NCBI RefSeq assembly: GCF_900113315.1
Contig: NZ_FOZG01000001.1
Span: forward strand, 682,001 to 746,000
Reading direction: 5' to 3'
DNA length: 64,000 nt
Source: Sphingomonas jatrophae
GTDB taxonomy: Bacteria > Pseudomonadota > Alphaproteobacteria > Sphingomonadales > Sphingomonadaceae
Position 1 is the first letter of the stretch. Each line of letters opens with the position of its first letter. Made by a program: the position numbers and the translations under genes. The notes under the pieces are model-generated. The model searched no databases. It was not told the DNA's origin and was given only the letters and a program-made list of their open reading frames with translations. This document shows, piece by piece, positions 36,837 to 45,344 of the stretch.

Positions 36837-37093
36837 ACGCGCGGATCGCAGTCTCGGTGCTGCTCGCAGCCGCCAACCTCGCGGCCGCACTGTGGATCAT
36901 CCAGCGCTATGGCGTCGGCTCGGGCGCGACCTTCCTCGCGATCATTGCCGCGGTGATCGTGAGCGCGATCGTTCAACGCCTGCGGTTCGGCCGGGAGACC
37001 GGATGGCGGGCGCGGTTCGACCCGGTCGTGGTCCTAGGATTTCTCATCGGCTTCGATCTGGTGCTGGCGATCGCCATCGCGGTGCGCGGCTAG
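36833..37093 (+). CDS. Small membrane protein (86 residues)
   Basis: The ATG overlaps the previous stop (ATGA). Three hydrophobic segments (about 5-24, 31-47 and 63-83) are separated by an Arg-rich loop QRLRFGRETGWRARFD. Function unknown. Coupling suggests it works with the 193-residue protein upstream. Confidence 0.65.
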   Translation: MNARIAVSVLLAAANLAAALWIIQRYGVGSGATFLAIIAAVIVSAIVQRLRFGRETGWRARFDPVVVLGFLIGFDLVLAIAIAVRG

Positions 37094-37161
37094 AATTCCG
37101 CTCGCATCGGTGCTGCCTGACTAGCCTTCATCCCGGCGGCGAAACAGGCTAGACGCTCCGG

Positions 37162-38265
37162 ATGGCGCTCAACCCGTTCGGCTCCCAGCCGTTCTTCGAC
37201 GACAAGAACCGCGCCTTCTGGATCCTCCAGTCGGTCGGCTGGACAGGCTATTTTACCCTGCGTGCGCTGGGCGGCATCGCCAATGCGATGGGGCTGCTCT
37301 ACATCATCCCCACTGCGCTCGCGACGGCGACAGGCTATTCGCTGACGTTGTTGATGGCCTCCGCCTATCGCCGGCTGATCCGCCAGCGGCCGATCGTCAC
37401 CTGGACGGTCTCGATCGGCATCCTGATCCTCGCCGCCGCGATCTTCTCCACGATCGAGACATGGGCGCACGCCACCTTCTACCGTCCGGGCTCGATGCCT
37501 GAAGGGGTGCAGTTTTTCGGCGCGATCCTGCTCGATTTCGCGCTGCTCGCCGCATGGTCGGCGCTCTATTACGCGATCAATTTCTATCTCCAGCTCGAGC
37601 GCCAGTCGGACCAGCTCAGCCGCCTGGAATCTCAGGCATCCACCGCACAGCTGGCCATGCTCCGCTATCAGCTGAACCCCCACTTCCTGTTCAACACGCT
37701 GAACAGCATCTCGACTCTAGTCCTGCTCAAGCAGACCGAGCGGGCCAACGTCATGCTGTCGCGCCTCTCCTCCTTCCTGCGCTACACGCTGGTGAACGAT
37801 CTCGGCTCGGAGGTGACGCTGGCGCAGGAGGTCGAGACGCTGAAGCTCTATCTCGAGATCGAGAAGATGCGGTTCGAGGAGCGGTTGCGGCCCAGTTTCG
37901 AGATCGAGCCTGCCGCCACCATGGGGCTGCTGCCCTCCCTCCTGCTCCAGCCGCTGGTCGAGAACTCGATCAAATATGCCGTGACGCCCAAGGAGGAGGG
38001 TGCGCGGATCGCCGTCTCCGCACGCCTGATCGGCGACCGCCTTCAGATCACCGTCACCGATGACGGCCCGGGGTTGAACGAGGGCAACGCACGCGCCACC
38101 TCCACGGCGGAAGGGACGGGCGTCGGTCTGGCGAACATCCGGGACAGGCTGGCGCAGGCCTATGGCACGGATCATCGCTTCGATGTTCAAACCAGTGCAG
38201 GAAGCGGGTTCGGCGTCGTCATCGAGATCCCGTTCCGAACGACATTGACCAAGGAAGCTGCATGA
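37162..38265 (+). CDS. LytS-type sensor histidine kinase
   Basis: 367 residues. Four hydrophobic segments lie in the N-terminal 140 residues, then a coiled linker. The His_kinase (PF06580) block is LRYQLNPHFLFNTLNSIS with phospho-acceptor His174. The HATPase domain has LLLQPLVENSIKYAV (N box), DDGPGLNEG (G1) and GVGLANIRDRL (G2). There is no separate periplasmic sensor domain, so the signal is probably sensed in the membrane. Overlaps the response regulator gene by 4 nt. Confidence 0.92.
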   Translation: MALNPFGSQPFFDDKNRAFWILQSVGWTGYFTLRALGGIANAMGLLYIIPTALATATGYSLTLLMASAYRRLIRQRPIVTWTVSIGILILAAAIFSTIETWAHATFYRPGSMPEGVQFFGAILLDFALLAAWSALYYAINFYLQLERQSDQLSRLESQASTAQLAMLRYQLNPHFLFNTLNSISTLVLLKQTERANVMLSRLSSFLRYTLVNDLGSEVTLAQEVETLKLYLEIEKMRFEERLRPSFEIEPAATMGLLPSLLLQPLVENSIKYAVTPKEEGARIAVSARLIGDRLQITVTDDGPGLNEGNARATSTAEGTGVGLANIRDRLAQAYGTDHRFDVQTSAGSGFGVVIEIPFRTTLTKEAA

Positions 38266-39062
38266 CGATCCGCACCATCCTCGTCGACGACGAGCCGCTC
38301 GCCATCCAGGGGCTTCAGCTCCGGCTTGAGGCGCATGACGACGTGGAGATCATCGAAACCTGCCTGAACGGCCGCGAGGCGATCCGGGCGATCAAGACGC
38401 ACAAGCCCGATCTCGTCTTTCTCGACATCCAGATGCCCGGCTTTGACGGCTTTTCCGTCATCCAGGGGTTGATGGAGGTGGAGCCGCCGCTGTTCGTCTT
38501 CGTCACCGCCTATCAGGATCACGCCATCCGCGCCTTCGAAGCGGATGCGGTGGATTATCTGATGAAGCCGGTCGAGACGGATCGGCTGGCCGACACGCTG
38601 GACCGCGTGCGTCAGCGCCTTGCCGCCCGGCGCAGCCAGGAGGAAGCCGGCCGCCTGAAGGAAGTGCTGGCCGAGGTCGCGCCCGACGCTGTCGAGCAGA
38701 TGGGCGACGGCAGCGAGGCGCCCTCCTCCAACCGCTTCGAGAAACTCATCAACATCAAGGATCGCGGGCAGATCTTCCGCGTGGACGTCGACACGATCGA
38801 GCGGATCGACGCGGCCGGCGATTACATGTGCATCTACACCGCCGACAACACGCTGATCCTGCGTGAGACGATGAAGGATCTGGAAAAGCGGCTCGATCCG
38901 CGGCGCTTCCAGCGCGTCCACCGCTCCACCATCGTCAACCTCGACCTGGTGAAAGAGGTGAAGCCGCACACGAACGGGGAGTGTTTCCTCGTTCTCGGCT
39001 CCGGCGCGCAGGTGAAGGTCAGTCGTAGCTACCGCGACGTGGTGGCGCGTTTCGTCCACTGA
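38262..39062 (+). CDS. LytTR-family response regulator
   Basis: 266 residues. Receiver domain with the acidic pair in ILVDDEPLA, phospho-acceptor Asp55 in LVFLDIQMPGFDG, and the conserved Lys in DYLMKPV. After a linker, a LytTR DNA-binding domain starts near FEKLINIKDRGQIFRV and includes AAGDYMCIYT, RRFQRVHRSTIVNL and KVSRSYRDVV. Partner of the kinase just upstream. Targets are not evident in the window. Confidence 0.93.
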   Translation: MTIRTILVDDEPLAIQGLQLRLEAHDDVEIIETCLNGREAIRAIKTHKPDLVFLDIQMPGFDGFSVIQGLMEVEPPLFVFVTAYQDHAIRAFEADAVDYLMKPVETDRLADTLDRVRQRLAARRSQEEAGRLKEVLAEVAPDAVEQMGDGSEAPSSNRFEKLINIKDRGQIFRVDVDTIERIDAAGDYMCIYTADNTLILRETMKDLEKRLDPRRFQRVHRSTIVNLDLVKEVKPHTNGECFLVLGSGAQVKVSRSYRDVVARFVH

Positions 39063-39070
39063 TCGGACGC

Positions 39071-39093
39071 TGCCGGGCCGCTCGCGCCCGGCA
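39071..39093. terminator. Hairpin between convergent response-regulator and msrB genes
   Basis: A perfect 8-bp stem (39071-39078 with 39086-39093) and a 7-nt loop in a 45-nt gap between two stops. It has no T-tract, so termination efficiency is uncertain. Confidence 0.5.
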
Positions 39094-39107
39094 TCCTGCG
39101 GTCAAGG

Positions 39108-39593
39108 TCAGGCCGCGGCGACGAACCGCATCGCCACGCCGTTCATGCAGTAGCGCAGACCCGTCGGCTTCGGCCCGTCCTCGAACACATGGCCGAGATG
39201 CCCGCCGCAGCGCGCGCAGTGCACCTCGGTACGGGGATAGCCGATCAGCCGATCGGTCCGCGTGCCGACCGCCTGCGGCAGCGGCCGCCAGAAGCTCGGC
39301 CAGCCGGTGCCGCTGTCGAACTTGGTCGTGCTGGCGAACAGGCGGTGCATGCAGCCGGCGCAGACGAAGGTGCCGCGGCGATGCTCACCGTTCAGCGGGC
39401 TGGAGAAGGGCCGCTCGGTCGCCTCGCGGCGGAGGGTCGCATAAGCGGCGGGCGACAGGCGCTTGCGCCACTCCGCATCGGGCAGTGTGACCGGGAAGCG
39501 CTCGGCCGGCGCCGCTCCACCGCGTGCGCTCCAGATGCCCAGGCCAAGCGCGCCCGCGCCAATGCCGCCCAGCAGGGCCCGTCTCGTCACCAT
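39108..39593 (-). CDS. msrB: Peptide-methionine (R)-S-oxide reductase, exported by Tat
   Basis: About 161 residues from the ATG at 39593. The N-terminus MVTRRALLGGIGAGALGLG is a twin-arginine signal, so the enzyme should act in the periplasm. The MsrB fold is clear: FSSPLNGEHRRGTFVCAGC, KFDSGTGWPSF and CARCGGHLGHVF. Structural zinc is held by Cys78, Cys81, Cys126 and Cys129. The catalytic Cys149 is in RYCMNGVAMRF, where most homologues have RYCINSA. It repairs oxidised methionine in exported proteins. Confidence 0.92.
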   Translation of the reverse strand: MVTRRALLGGIGAGALGLGIWSARGGAAPAERFPVTLPDAEWRKRLSPAAYATLRREATERPFSSPLNGEHRRGTFVCAGCMHRLFASTTKFDSGTGWPSFWRPLPQAVGTRTDRLIGYPRTEVHCARCGGHLGHVFEDGPKPTGLRYCMNGVAMRFVAAA

Positions 39594-39615
39594 ATCCACT
39601 CCAGAACCTCTTGGT

Positions 39616-40881
39616 TCAGCCGGATATGGGGGCGCTCCGCCGTCGCCGGAAGAGGCGCGCGAACAGGCTCGGCGGGCCGGACTTGAGCACGCTGACACGG
39701 AACCAGCGCGCAGTCAGCCGGATCGTCAGCGCGACCCAGGCAGCCTGCCACAGGATGGCAAGCAGATGCGGCCAGAGCGTCGGTTGCCCGGCAGCGCGCG
39801 CCAGCATGGCGTAGGGCGAACTCCACGGCAGGATCGCCGCGGCAAGCGCAAGCGGCCCATCGGGATCGTTCACCGCCGCGCTGGCGAAAGCGACGAGGCC
39901 GAGTTGCGCCATGGTCAACGGCATCGACATGGTCTGCACCTCGCGCACCGAATTCGCCTGCGCGCCGATGCCGAGGAACACCGCACCGATCAGCAGATAG
40001 GTGGCAGCGAAATAGATCAGGCCGAGCGCGAGATAGATCGGCCAGCCGACCGCCGGCGGCGGGATCACAGCGGGACCGGCAAAGGCGATCAGCGCCAGCG
40101 CCGCCGCGCCGCCCCAAACCGCGATGCCGGTCAAGGACAGGCCGAGCATGGCAACCAGCTTGCCGAAGAAGATGCCGTCCACCGGCACCGCCGCGGTCAA
40201 CACCTCGATCACCTTGTTCGATTTCTCCTCGACCATGTTCGACAGCATCATGCCGGTGAGCAGCAGCGTCAGGAACATCAGCACGACCTGGCCGATGCGG
40301 GCCACGAGCGAGCGCGCGCGCGCGTCGCTGCCCGCCGCGGCATCCACCGGCCGCTCAGTCAGGGTCACGGGCTCCTCGAACGCAGCTGCCGCGTCGCCAT
40401 CGGGAAAGAGACGAGCGAGGCTCAGGCTGCGCGTGCGATCCAAGAGCAGGCCCACCTCGCCGCGCAGATCCCGCAACACGCCTCGCGGTCCGGTCAGAAC
40501 CGGCTTCTCCAGCGTACCCGACAGCACCGCCGAGGACCGCCGTACATTGTCCGCCAGCAACGCGCGGGCCTGCACCTCGCCCTCTCCCGCCGGCTTGACC
40601 AGCCGGAGCTGCGGCAAGGCGCCCTCGCCCAGCCGTTCCGCGATCAGCACGCGCGCGCGCACCAGCCCGTTCGCCTCGTCGGCCGGCAGGATCACCGCTA
40701 TCGTCGGAGGTCCGGTCTCCTTGTCGACGTTCGCGCCGACCGCTCCGAACAGGCCGCCGGCCAGCAGCGGCAGCAACGGTCCGATGAGGAAGAACAGGAA
40801 GGTGCGGGACCAGACGCTGGCCACATAATCGCGCCGCGCGATCACCATGGCGGCGCGCAGGCTGTCCATCCGCCCCGTCAT
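39616..40881 (-). CDS. ABC-2 type transporter permease (NatB-like)
   Basis: 421 residues. One N-terminal helix (about 26-46) is followed by a large extracytoplasmic domain (to about 200). A cluster of five to six helices follows, with the conserved EEKSNKVIEVLTAAV between them. This layout matches the NatB branch of ABC-2 exporters. It overlaps the ATPase gene by 4 nt. The substrate is unknown; sodium and drug export are both attributed to relatives. Confidence 0.88.
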   Translation of the reverse strand: MTGRMDSLRAAMVIARRDYVASVWSRTFLFFLIGPLLPLLAGGLFGAVGANVDKETGPPTIAVILPADEANGLVRARVLIAERLGEGALPQLRLVKPAGEGEVQARALLADNVRRSSAVLSGTLEKPVLTGPRGVLRDLRGEVGLLLDRTRSLSLARLFPDGDAAAAFEEPVTLTERPVDAAAGSDARARSLVARIGQVVLMFLTLLLTGMMLSNMVEEKSNKVIEVLTAAVPVDGIFFGKLVAMLGLSLTGIAVWGGAAALALIAFAGPAVIPPPAVGWPIYLALGLIYFAATYLLIGAVFLGIGAQANSVREVQTMSMPLTMAQLGLVAFASAAVNDPDGPLALAAAILPWSSPYAMLARAAGQPTLWPHLLAILWQAAWVALTIRLTARWFRVSVLKSGPPSLFARLFRRRRSAPISG

Positions 40882-41813
40882 GGCCGCACCTCCTCATCCT
40901 CACGCATCGTGTCCGCTGCCGCCTGCCCGGCGATGGCGACGAACGCATCGTGCAGGCCGGGTCGCTCGATGGCGAGCGTCTCGATACCCGCATGGCCCTC
41001 GATCAATGCATGCAGCAGTGGCTCGATGCCGGTCTCCGGCAGCTCGAACAGCCACAGGCCGCCCTCGCGATGCGCATCCGCGGGCAGCGCCGCGCGCCAA
41101 GGTCCGTCCTCACTGCGCGTGCCGAGACGGACCTGCGGCCGCAGCCGCCCCCGTGCATCGGCCACCGATCCCTCGAACCGAACCCGACCGCCCGCGATGA
41201 TCGCGATCCGCTCGCACAGCCGCTCGGCATGGGCGATGACATGGGTGGAAAAGAGCACCGTTGCCCCGCCCTCAGCCTGAGCGCGGATCAGACCTTCGAG
41301 CCGCCCCTGATTGAGCGCGTCGAGACCGGAAAAGGGCTCGTCCAGCACGATCAGCCGCGGCTGATGCACGATGGTGCCGAGGAGCTGGACCGTCTGCGCC
41401 ATGCCCTTGGAGAGCGAGCGGATCGGCTTACCGGCCCACTCACCCAGCCCTGCCTCGCCCAGCAAGGTCGTGGCGCGGCGGCGACCTTCCTTCAGCGGCA
41501 GGCCACGCAAGGCGCCCATGAAGGCGATCGCTTCCTGACACGGCATGGACGGATAAAGGCCGCGTTCTTCGGGCAGATAGCCGACACGCGGTGCCGCGCG
41601 GAGCGGCTGCGCCTCGCCCAGCAGCGTGCGATGCCCCTCGTCAGGGTCGATGATGCCGAGCAGCATGCGCAAGGTGGTCGTCTTGCCGGCGCCGTTCGGG
41701 CCGAGCACGCCGTAGATGGCACCTTCCGGCACGGCGATGTCGATGCCATCCACGGCGCGGCGGCCGCCGAAGCTTTTGACGAGGCCGCGCGCTTCGATCG
41801 CCAATCGGGTCAC
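40878..41813 (-). CDS. ABC transporter ATP-binding protein (NatA-like)
   Basis: About 311 residues. Walker A GPNGAGKTTT, Q-loop region VGYLPEERGLYPSM, a signature LSKGMAQ that departs from LSGGQ, Walker B LIVLDEPFSGLD and the switch STHVIAH. The C-terminal 100 residues are a NatA-type extension. GTG at 41813 is chosen because GAGGG lies 7 nt upstream. An ATG at 41825 would add four residues and abut a repeat element. Works with the permease encoded directly downstream. Confidence 0.92.
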   Translation of the reverse strand: MTRLAIEARGLVKSFGGRRAVDGIDIAVPEGAIYGVLGPNGAGKTTTLRMLLGIIDPDEGHRTLLGEAQPLRAAPRVGYLPEERGLYPSMPCQEAIAFMGALRGLPLKEGRRRATTLLGEAGLGEWAGKPIRSLSKGMAQTVQLLGTIVHQPRLIVLDEPFSGLDALNQGRLEGLIRAQAEGGATVLFSTHVIAHAERLCERIAIIAGGRVRFEGSVADARGRLRPQVRLGTRSEDGPWRAALPADAHREGGLWLFELPETGIEPLLHALIEGHAGIETLAIERPGLHDAFVAIAGQAAADTMREDEEVRP

Positions 41814-41825
41814 CTCTGCCCTCAT

Positions 41826-41900
41826 CCGTCATTCCCGCGCGCCAGAGAATCCATTACCGGGCGCAATGCAAATCGATCCCCGCGCCAGCGGGCATGACGG
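41826..41900. repeat. Long inverted-repeat element between divergent genes
   Basis: Arms CCGTCATTCCCGC (41826-41838) and GCGGGCATGACGG (41888-41900) pair at 12 of 13 positions across a 49-nt centre. It fills nearly all the space between the ABC operon and queG. The CGTCATtCCCGC form is of the type often found as dispersed repeats in Alphaproteobacteria. It may carry or disturb both promoters. Confidence 0.6.
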
Positions 41901-41906
41901 CAAAGC

Positions 41907-43049
41907 ATGAACTATTCGCTCACGGATCGCTTGAAGGCGGAGGCCGCGCGGCTCGGCTTCGTTGCGTGCGGCATCGCACCAGCCGATGCGATGCCGCAGG
42001 CTGCCGCTCGGCTGCGGGAGTGGCTGGCAAGCGGCGCACATGGCGAGATGCTGTGGATGGAAGCACGCGAGAGTGAGCGCGCATCCCCGACCGGGCTCTG
42101 GCCGGACGTGCGCTCAGTGGTGATGCTGGGCATGAGCTACGCGCCAGCCACCGATCCGCGACTGCTGGAAAGTGAACTCGCGATAGGCCGCTTCGCCGCG
42201 TATGCGCAGGGGCAGGACTATCATGACATCGTCAAGAAGGCGCTGAAGGCACTCGCCCGTTGGCTGGTGGCGGAGGCACCCGACACTGCGCTCAAGGTGT
42301 TCGTCGATACGGCACCTGTGATGGAGAAGCCGCTGGCGGAGGCCGCCGGGCTCGGCTGGCAGGGCAAGCACAGCAACCTCGTTTCGCGGGAGCATGGGTC
42401 CTGGCTGCTGCTCGGCGCACTGATGACGACGCTCGATCTCGCGCCCGATGCGCCCGCACGGACGACGTGTGGCTCCTGCTCGGCCTGCTTGGATGCCTGT
42501 CCGACGAATGCCTTCCCCGCGCCGTTCCGGCTCGATGCGCGGCGCTGCATCTCCTATCTGACGATCGAGGCCAAAGGACCGATCCCGCGCGAACATCGCC
42601 GATCCATCGGCAACCGCGTCTATGGTTGTGACGATTGTCTGGCCGCCTGCCCCTGGAACAAGTTTGCCGCCGGGGCCGCCGCAAACCGCGCCTTCCTGCC
42701 CCGCGCGGAGCTGACCGCGCCTGCAATCGCCGACCTGCTTGAACTTGACGACGCGGCGTTCCGGCAGGTGTTTTCGGGATCGCCGATCAAACGGATCGGC
42801 CGCGACCGGATGGTGCGGAACGCACTGACCGCCGCGGGCAATAGCGGAGATGGCGCGCTGGTGGGGCGGGTCGCGGCCCTGCTGGACGATGCATCGCCCC
42901 TTGTCCGCGGGGCCGCGGTCTGGGCGTTGGGGCAGTTGGCTCCGCAGCGGCTTAGCGCCGAAGCATGGCGCTCGGGCGAGGAGACGGACGCCGAGGTTCA
43001 GGCGGAATGGGCTGCGGCGGGCCTCGACGGCTCTCCCCCAAGCGCCTGA
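41907..43049 (+). CDS. queG: Epoxyqueuosine reductase
   Basis: Last step of queuosine synthesis in tRNA, reducing the epoxide with cobalamin and two Fe-S clusters. 380 residues. N-terminal GFVACGIAPAD and the active-site region YGQDYH-like AQGQDYHDIVKKALK, then VFVDTAPVMEKPLAEAAGLGWQGKHSNLV. Two ferredoxin motifs follow, CGSCSACLDACP and CDDCLAACP. The C-terminal HEAT-like region (LVRGAAVWALGQL) is the long QueG form. It diverges from the ABC operon. Confidence 0.95.
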   Translation: MNYSLTDRLKAEAARLGFVACGIAPADAMPQAAARLREWLASGAHGEMLWMEARESERASPTGLWPDVRSVVMLGMSYAPATDPRLLESELAIGRFAAYAQGQDYHDIVKKALKALARWLVAEAPDTALKVFVDTAPVMEKPLAEAAGLGWQGKHSNLVSREHGSWLLLGALMTTLDLAPDAPARTTCGSCSACLDACPTNAFPAPFRLDARRCISYLTIEAKGPIPREHRRSIGNRVYGCDDCLAACPWNKFAAGAAANRAFLPRAELTAPAIADLLELDDAAFRQVFSGSPIKRIGRDRMVRNALTAAGNSGDGALVGRVAALLDDASPLVRGAAVWALGQLAPQRLSAEAWRSGEETDAEVQAEWAAAGLDGSPPSA

Positions 43050-43054
43050 CGCGC

Positions 43055-43426
43055 TCAGCGTGCCTCGCTGCGACGGCTCAGCGCGGCGACACAGCTTGCC
43101 CGGTCGAAGTCGTCGCCCTTGGGGGTCCGCGCATCGACCCACTTCACCACCGCCTCACGACCATTGGCCGGGGTATAGAGATAGGCATCGAGCACGCACG
43201 CGGCGCCGGCAAACTGGAGCTTGCGTGCCCCCGGCTCGCGCACGTCCTGATCCGGATCGCCGAACAAGGCGGTCAGCGCACGTGCATCCCGGCCGAGCAC
43301 GCCTTCAAGGCCACGGGCGGGCAGAGCGGGCGCCGGTGTCGACGCGACCGGCGCGGCGGGCCGCGGCGTCGTGGCGCAGGCGGATACGAGCAGCAGAGCG
43401 GACAGGCTCAGGATACGCGGCGTCAT
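43055..43426 (-). CDS. Predicted lipoprotein of unknown function
   Basis: 123 residues from the ATG at 43426. The signal ends in LLLVSAC with a lipobox cysteine, then a Thr/Pro/Ala-rich spacer. The mature part includes GLEGVLGRDARALTALFGDPDQDVREPGARKLQF, with two further cysteines in the C-terminal half. Similar short lipoproteins are common in sphingomonads. It converges on queG with a 5-nt gap and overlaps the upstream EI24 gene by 4 nt. Confidence 0.7.
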   Translation of the reverse strand: MTPRILSLSALLLVSACATTPRPAAPVASTPAPALPARGLEGVLGRDARALTALFGDPDQDVREPGARKLQFAGAACVLDAYLYTPANGREAVVKWVDARTPKGDDFDRASCVAALSRRSEAR

Positions 43427-44115
43427 GCACGGCTCCGATGAAAGAAGTGGGTCGCCATCGCAGCACCCAGCACGGGCGCGAGCAGATTGACGAAGGGGAT
43501 CAGGAACAAGGCGGCGACACCGAGCCCGAGCAGGAACCTTGCCGCTCGCGTCCGCTGCCGCCACGAGGCACGCGCGGGCGGATCGAGATGGCGCACCGCC
43601 ACCATGTCGCTCAGGTCACGGCCGAGCGCGTAGCCGTTCACCACCAGCCCGAGCACCAGCACGCCGACCCCCGTGACCAGCAGGATCAGGTAAAGTGGCA
43701 GCGCCAGCAGGTTGAGCAGCACCAGCCGCCCCGCCGAGGCGAGCCCGAGCGCCGCCAGCTCGCCCCAGCCCACCGAGCGCGCCGTGGCCGCCGCGGCAGG
43801 ATAGTGGCGCATCTCTACCACTTCGACGATGCGGTCCGAAAAGAGCGAGACCACGCCGATCGCCACCGCGGGAAACAGGAACCACAAGGCGGCAAGGCTG
43901 AGGAGCAGCGCGGTCAGACTACCTTCAACGCCATCAAACTGGCACTCGCCAAGCCAGCCTACCCACGCGCATGGGTCTGCTCCGTCGAGCGCGGCGCCCA
44001 GTGCGCCCCCTGCGGCCGCGAACAGCGCCAGCGTGATCGCCAACGAGACAAGCAGCACGCGCAGGATGCGCGGATCGCCGAGCTGCGCGAGCGAGAGGAC
44101 CAGGGCACGGGCCAT
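43423..44115 (-). CDS. EI24/CysZ-like membrane protein
   Basis: About 230 residues from the ATG at 44113-44115, with five to six hydrophobic segments. The block HLDPPARASWRQRTRAARFLLGLGVAALFLIPFVNLLAPVLGAAMATHFFH is characteristic of the EI24 domain, which also covers sulfate transporter CysZ. No sulfur-assimilation genes are nearby, so sulfate transport is not supported by context. Confidence 0.8.
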   Translation of the reverse strand: MARALVLSLAQLGDPRILRVLLVSLAITLALFAAAGGALGAALDGADPCAWVGWLGECQFDGVEGSLTALLLSLAALWFLFPAVAIGVVSLFSDRIVEVVEMRHYPAAAATARSVGWGELAALGLASAGRLVLLNLLALPLYLILLVTGVGVLVLGLVVNGYALGRDLSDMVAVRHLDPPARASWRQRTRAARFLLGLGVAALFLIPFVNLLAPVLGAAMATHFFHRSRA

Positions 44116-44189
44116 TGCGCGCTTATTGCCACCCTGCCCGCCCGCGTCTAGGCGCGGGCGCATTCTTGGCCGACCTTCCGGAGATCCGC

Positions 44190-45185
44190 GTGACCGAACC
44201 CACTCTCGACATCCTGGCGCTGGGCAATGCCATCGTCGACGTGCTGGCGCGTGTGGACGACGCCCTCATCGAGGCGGAGGGGATGACCAAGGGCTCGATG
44301 CGACTGATCGATGCCGCCGATGCATCGCGCCTCTATGCCGCCATGCCGGCCGGGCGCGAGATTTCGGGTGGGTCGGCGGCGAACACGCTGGCGGGCGCGG
44401 CGGCGCTTGGCGCGCGGTGCGCCTTTGTCGGCCGCGTCGCGCCGGACCAGCTGGGCGAGGTGTTCGCGCATGACATTCGCGCACAGGGCGTTGCCTACAC
44501 GACGCCGGTCGGCCCGATCGATCCGCCGACCGCCCGCTGCCTGATCCTCGTGACCGAATGCGGCGAGCGGACCATGAACACCTATCTGGGCGCAGCCCAG
44601 TTCCTGCCGCCAGAGGATCTCGACGAGGCGCAGGTCGCCTCCGCCGCGATCCTGCTACTCGAAGGTTATCTGTGGGATCCGGCCGAGCCGCGTGCCGCGA
44701 TGCGGCGGGCGGTGCGCGTCGCCAAGGCGGCGGGGCGCAAGGTGGCCCTGGGTGTGTCGGCGGTCTTCTGCATCCTGAACCACCGCGGCGACTTCCTCGC
44801 GCTGATCGAGGCGGGCGACGTCGACATCCTGTTCGCGAATGAGGAAGAGGTGCTGGCGCTGGCCGGCACCGCGACGTTCGACGAGGGCGTCGAGTTCCTC
44901 CGTCAGCGGGTGCCGCTCCTGGTCGCAACGCGCGGTGCCGACGGTGCGATCGCGGTGCGCGGGGACGAGCGGGCGACCTGTGCTGCCGAGCCGGTCGAGC
45001 GGGTCGTCGATACGACGGGTGCGGGCGATCTGTTCTCGGCGGGCTTCCTCGCCGGGTTGGTGCAGGAGCGCAGCCTTGAGGATTGCCTGACCATGGGTGC
45101 GGTCGCCGCGGCGGAGGTGATCGGCCATTTCGGTGCGCGGCCGGAGGCGGATCTGAAGGCGCTCGTCGCAAAGCGGCTGGGCTGA
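44190..45185 (+). CDS. PfkB-family carbohydrate/adenosine kinase
   Basis: About 331 residues from a GTG preceded by CCGGAG 7 nt upstream; an open frame runs back to 44115 but lacks support. The N-terminal ALGNAIVDVLARVDD and SGGSAANTLAGAAALGARCAFVG block bind substrate. The C-terminal DTTGAGDLFSAGFLAGL has the catalytic Asp. In sphingomonads such proteins are annotated as adenosine kinase; the sugar specificity cannot be read from sequence. A strong terminator follows. Confidence 0.88.
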   Translation: MTEPTLDILALGNAIVDVLARVDDALIEAEGMTKGSMRLIDAADASRLYAAMPAGREISGGSAANTLAGAAALGARCAFVGRVAPDQLGEVFAHDIRAQGVAYTTPVGPIDPPTARCLILVTECGERTMNTYLGAAQFLPPEDLDEAQVASAAILLLEGYLWDPAEPRAAMRRAVRVAKAAGRKVALGVSAVFCILNHRGDFLALIEAGDVDILFANEEEVLALAGTATFDEGVEFLRQRVPLLVATRGADGAIAVRGDERATCAAEPVERVVDTTGAGDLFSAGFLAGLVQERSLEDCLTMGAVAAAEVIGHFGARPEADLKALVAKRLG

Positions 45186-45261
45186 TGCCGCCGGCTTAAG
45201 TTGACGAAGTTGACACTTAGAGGCCCTATTCCGACAGGATAGGGCCGGACCGGGCACATAG

Positions 45262-45292
45262 AAAAAGGACGGCGTTTCCGCCGTCCTTTTTT
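45262..45292. terminator. Bidirectional intrinsic terminator
   Basis: A perfect 13-bp stem (45262-45274 with 45279-45291) around TTTC, with A-rich and T-rich ends, so it can work in both directions. It lies between the PfkB kinase and the convergent permease gene. Confidence 0.93.
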
Positions 45293-45344
45293 GTTGCCTG
45301 CCGTTCGGGCGAGACGGGCGCCGCACGGCAGCGCCCTCCGGACC

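Noticed and set aside
39463-41280. Plus-strand open frame opposite msrB and the ABC operon
   Set aside because: Low-complexity Arg/Gln-rich translation, antisense to genes with complete Walker and MsrB motifs.
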